From: Ardenticatenia bacterium
GTDB lineage: Bacteria > Chloroflexota > Anaerolineae > Aggregatilineales > Ch27
NCBI GenBank assembly: GCA_026983935.1
Contig: JALSTC010000724.1
Span: 1-7,816 of the forward strand
Reading direction: 5' to 3'
Length of the DNA stretch: 7,816 nucleotides
A model generated the notes under the pieces. It saw only the letters and a list, made by a program, of their open reading frames with translations, was not told the origin of the DNA and did not search any database. Shown piece by piece: positions 6,287 to 7,816 of the stretch (within the stretch, counting starts at the first letter, position 1; each line of letters opens with the position of its first letter). The position numbers and the translations under genes are program-made.

Positions 6287-7285
6287 CTACCATTTGCGGT
6301 GCTGGTTGATGCGCATCTTTTCCAGGTAGGCGGCTTCCAGATCAACGCCCAGATAGTTCGCCATCTTGAGCAGGTAGGCCAGCACGTCGGCCATCTCCGC
6401 GCCGACATCCTGCAACTGCGGCGGGTCGCCGTAGCCACGTTTGGCTCCCCATTTGATCGAGAGCAGCCGTGCCAACTCCCCGATTTCCTCCTGCAGCAGG
6501 ATGAAATTGAAAAACGGGTCCTGGTCGAAGTCTTTGGCCTCATCCAGCCAGCGGTGGAAGGCCTGAAAATCGCGCAGACGGCGCTCGCCGTTGGCGAGGT
6601 CGGGCGGTGGGGGGATTTCGGGCGGGGTATCGGCTGTCTCCGCCTCGATGGTGGTGACGCCGTTGAAGCCGGGCAGGGCTTCCTGGCGGGGCGCACGGCC
6701 CAGCGCCGCCAGAATCCGGCTGATGGCCTCGGCGCGGTCGTCGTCATTGGCGACGAAGTCCAGCCGATTGGCGTCCAGCGTCAATACGGGGGCATCACTG
6801 TAAGCGGCGAAAAAGGCATCATAAGCGCGGCGCAGGCTGTCTATGTAGTCGCGTTCCATGTTGCGCTCATAGGGCCGGTCGCGCAGCGCGATGCGCCGCA
6901 TCAACACGTCGGTGTCGGCTCGCAGAAAGACGATCAGATCGGGAGTTTCCACCTGCTCGGCCAGCGCCTCATGCACCCGCTCATACATCGCCAGTTCATC
7001 CCCGCTCAGGTTCAGCCGGGCAAAGAGGGCATCCTTGGCGAAGATATAATCGCTGACCAGCGGACGGGCGGCCATGCGCAGCGACTGCTGCTGGCGGTAG
7101 CGGCTCAGCAGGAAGAAAATCTGCGTCTGGAAGGCATAGCGTGCCCGGTCGGTGTAGAAGCTGCTGAGGAAGGGGTTTTCCTCGAACACTTCCAGCATCA
7201 ACTGCCCGCCGAGTTCAGGCTGCAGCATGCGGGCCAGCGTGGTTTTGCCGACCCCGATCACTCCCTCAACGGCGACGTAGCTCAT
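6287..7285 (-). CDS. Deoxynucleoside kinase fused to a MazG-like NTP pyrophosphohydrolase
   Basis: A 332-residue two-domain protein. Residues 1-200 are a deoxynucleoside kinase of the dAK/dGK/dCK type, which phosphorylates salvaged deoxynucleosides. They show the P-loop GVIGVGKT (8-15), FEENPFLSSFYTD with the substrate-side Glu, the LSRYRQQ helix, SDYIFAKDALFA (78-89), PDLIVFLRA, and the Arg-rich lid RIALRDRPYERNM (131-143). A Pro-rich linker (PPEIPPPP) spans about 200-232. Residues 235-332 form an all-alpha MazG-like domain with the metal-binding pattern EEIGE (266-270) and EMAD (297-300), and the family-typical tail EKMRINQHRKW. MazG-like enzymes cleave (d)NTPs to NMP plus pyrophosphate. 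Both domains look intact. The ATG at 7285 is chosen because a Shine-Dalgarno sequence lies nine bases upstream and the P-loop strand starts right after it; an ATG at 7336 lacks both. The reading frame is continuous through the junction. Nucleoside specificity is unknown. It may be co-transcribed with the gene upstream. Confidence 0.9.
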   Translation of the reverse strand: MSYVAVEGVIGVGKTTLARMLQPELGGQLMLEVFEENPFLSSFYTDRARYAFQTQIFFLLSRYRQQQSLRMAARPLVSDYIFAKDALFARLNLSGDELAMYERVHEALAEQVETPDLIVFLRADTDVLMRRIALRDRPYERNMERDYIDSLRRAYDAFFAAYSDAPVLTLDANRLDFVANDDDRAEAISRILAALGRAPRQEALPGFNGVTTIEAETADTPPEIPPPPDLANGERRLRDFQAFHRWLDEAKDFDQDPFFNFILLQEEIGELARLLSIKWGAKRGYGDPPQLQDVGAEMADVLAYLLKMANYLGVDLEAAYLEKMRINQHRKW

Positions 7286-7288
7286 CAG

Positions 7289-7304
7289 TAAAGACCCCTC
7301 TTTA
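7289..7304 (-). promoter_or_regulatory. Ribosome binding site of the kinase fusion inside a small hairpin
   Basis: The minus strand reads TAAAGA, GGGG, TCTTTA: a perfect 6-bp stem whose loop is the G-run of the Shine-Dalgarno sequence AGAGGGG (7295-7301). The sequence supports the start at 7285. The stem is AU-rich and weak, so real folding in the cell is uncertain. Confidence 0.5.
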
Positions 7305-7354
7305 ACACAATACCGATCATTCCGGCGGCCATACACTCCCCCGGCGGCGGTGGG

Positions 7355-7816
7355 CTATTCCCCGCCGCCAGCATCAGGGGCGACGATCACGATGTTGTTC
7401 TCCAGCGGGGCGTCCCCCTCACAGATGCGGACGGGCAGCCGCTGCCCGTCGTCCAGATTATACAACCCCAGCCCGACCTGCCAGTCGCCCGCCGGGACGC
7501 CCGCCGCATCTACCGCGAAGCACTCCCGGATCACTTCTCCCGGCTGCCATGCGCTGGTCGGGTAGCGCCCGTCTTTTGGCCCATGATCGGCCTGCGTGAT
7601 AATCGTGCCGTCCTGGGCCAGTACATGCACAAAGACCTGGTAGTCCGTCGGTGTGCTGGTCAGCGAGATCCACTGCAGGCACATGCCGGGTGCGCTGCTA
7701 TCATCGGTGGTCAGCTCCGGTTCGGCCAGCCCGATGCTCTCCCCGAAGCAGTAGACCGGTGTGGCCGACTCTGCCGGGCCGTTGATGGCGATGCTACCAA
7801 CCACCGGCGTTATCGG
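7355..7816 (-). CDS. C-terminal beta-rich domain of a probably extracytoplasmic protein, 5'-truncated by window edge
   Basis: The last 153 residues of a protein whose start lies beyond the window; the frame is open to the edge, so the GTG at 7804 is not shown to be the start. The segment is beta-rich (QWISLTSTPTDYQVFVHVLA, DGTIITQADHG, GRYPTSAWQPGEVIRECFAVD, GDWQVGLGLYNLDDGQRLPV) and has no membrane helix. This pattern of a 'FVH-hydrophobic-DG' strand, 'RYPTS-x-W-x-PGEV' and 'GLY-x-x-x-x-G-RLPV' is one I associate with the outside C-terminal domain of large multi-pass glycosyltransferase-like membrane proteins in Chloroflexota. That is recollection, and the membrane part is not visible. Four Cys residues could form two disulfides. 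It is co-oriented with the kinase fusion gene, 69 bp upstream. Function is unknown. Confidence 0.72.
   Translation of the reverse strand, partial: PITPVVGSIAINGPAESATPVYCFGESIGLAEPELTTDDSSAPGMCLQWISLTSTPTDYQVFVHVLAQDGTIITQADHGPKDGRYPTSAWQPGEVIRECFAVDAAGVPAGDWQVGLGLYNLDDGQRLPVRICEGDAPLENNIVIVAPDAGGGE

Noticed and set aside
5686..6747. 353-codon open frame on the minus strand spanning the SH3b/kinase junction
   Set aside because: It overlaps two strongly supported genes in another frame; the product is low-complexity Arg/Pro/Ser/Thr-rich with no motif.
6299..7291. 330-codon open frame on the plus strand opposite the kinase-MazG gene
   Set aside because: It is an antisense shadow of a gene with clear P-loop and MazG motifs; its composition is rich in Gln, Gly, Val and His, typical of reverse-strand readings.

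Overview
The window is a stretch of GC-rich bacterial chromosome. Coding is dense, spacers are short, and no mobile element, CRISPR array, rRNA or tRNA was found. The likely source is Chloroflexota, perhaps Anaerolineae or a relative. This is inferred from the combination of a LytR-CpsA-Psr (LCP) protein with a Pro-rich cytoplasmic head, a membrane-anchored SH3b protein with a Thr/Pro 'TPTATP' type linker, a Thermotoga-type maltosyltransferase homologue and a LipM-like octanoyltransferase. No marker gene is present to prove it.

Layout. (1) Plus strand, 2-959: the 3' part of a NarL/FixJ response regulator overlaps a GNAT acetyltransferase by 11 bp, so the two form a translationally linked pair. 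(2) Minus strand, 956-4306: an LCP protein gene is followed by a GH13 maltosyltransferase-like gene, 66 bp apart and probably co-transcribed. The GH13 and GNAT genes converge so tightly that their stop codons share the palindrome CTAG. (3) 4307-4521: a divergent control region with promoter-like sequences and an inverted repeat. (4) Plus strand, 4522-6274: a lipM-like gene, then a membrane-anchored SH3b protein behind a 115-bp spacer. (5) Minus strand, 6287-7816: the C-terminal piece of a probably secreted or membrane protein is followed 69 bp later by a deoxynucleoside kinase fused to a MazG-like NTP pyrophosphohydrolase.

How the genes relate. The LCP and SH3b proteins share a build: an acidic, Pro-rich cytoplasmic head, an Arg cluster, one membrane helix and an outside domain. 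Both probably act at the cell envelope. The maltosyltransferase-like protein belongs to alpha-glucan metabolism but has changes at positions that are normally invariant. LipM and the kinase/MazG fusion are metabolic, in lipoylation and in nucleotide salvage or pool cleaning. No single pathway ties the window together.

Most worth a second look are the kinase-pyrophosphohydrolase fusion and the catalytic-site substitutions in the GH13 protein. I see no convincing evidence of a wholly new multi-gene system. Family assignments rest on recognised motifs, not on database searches.
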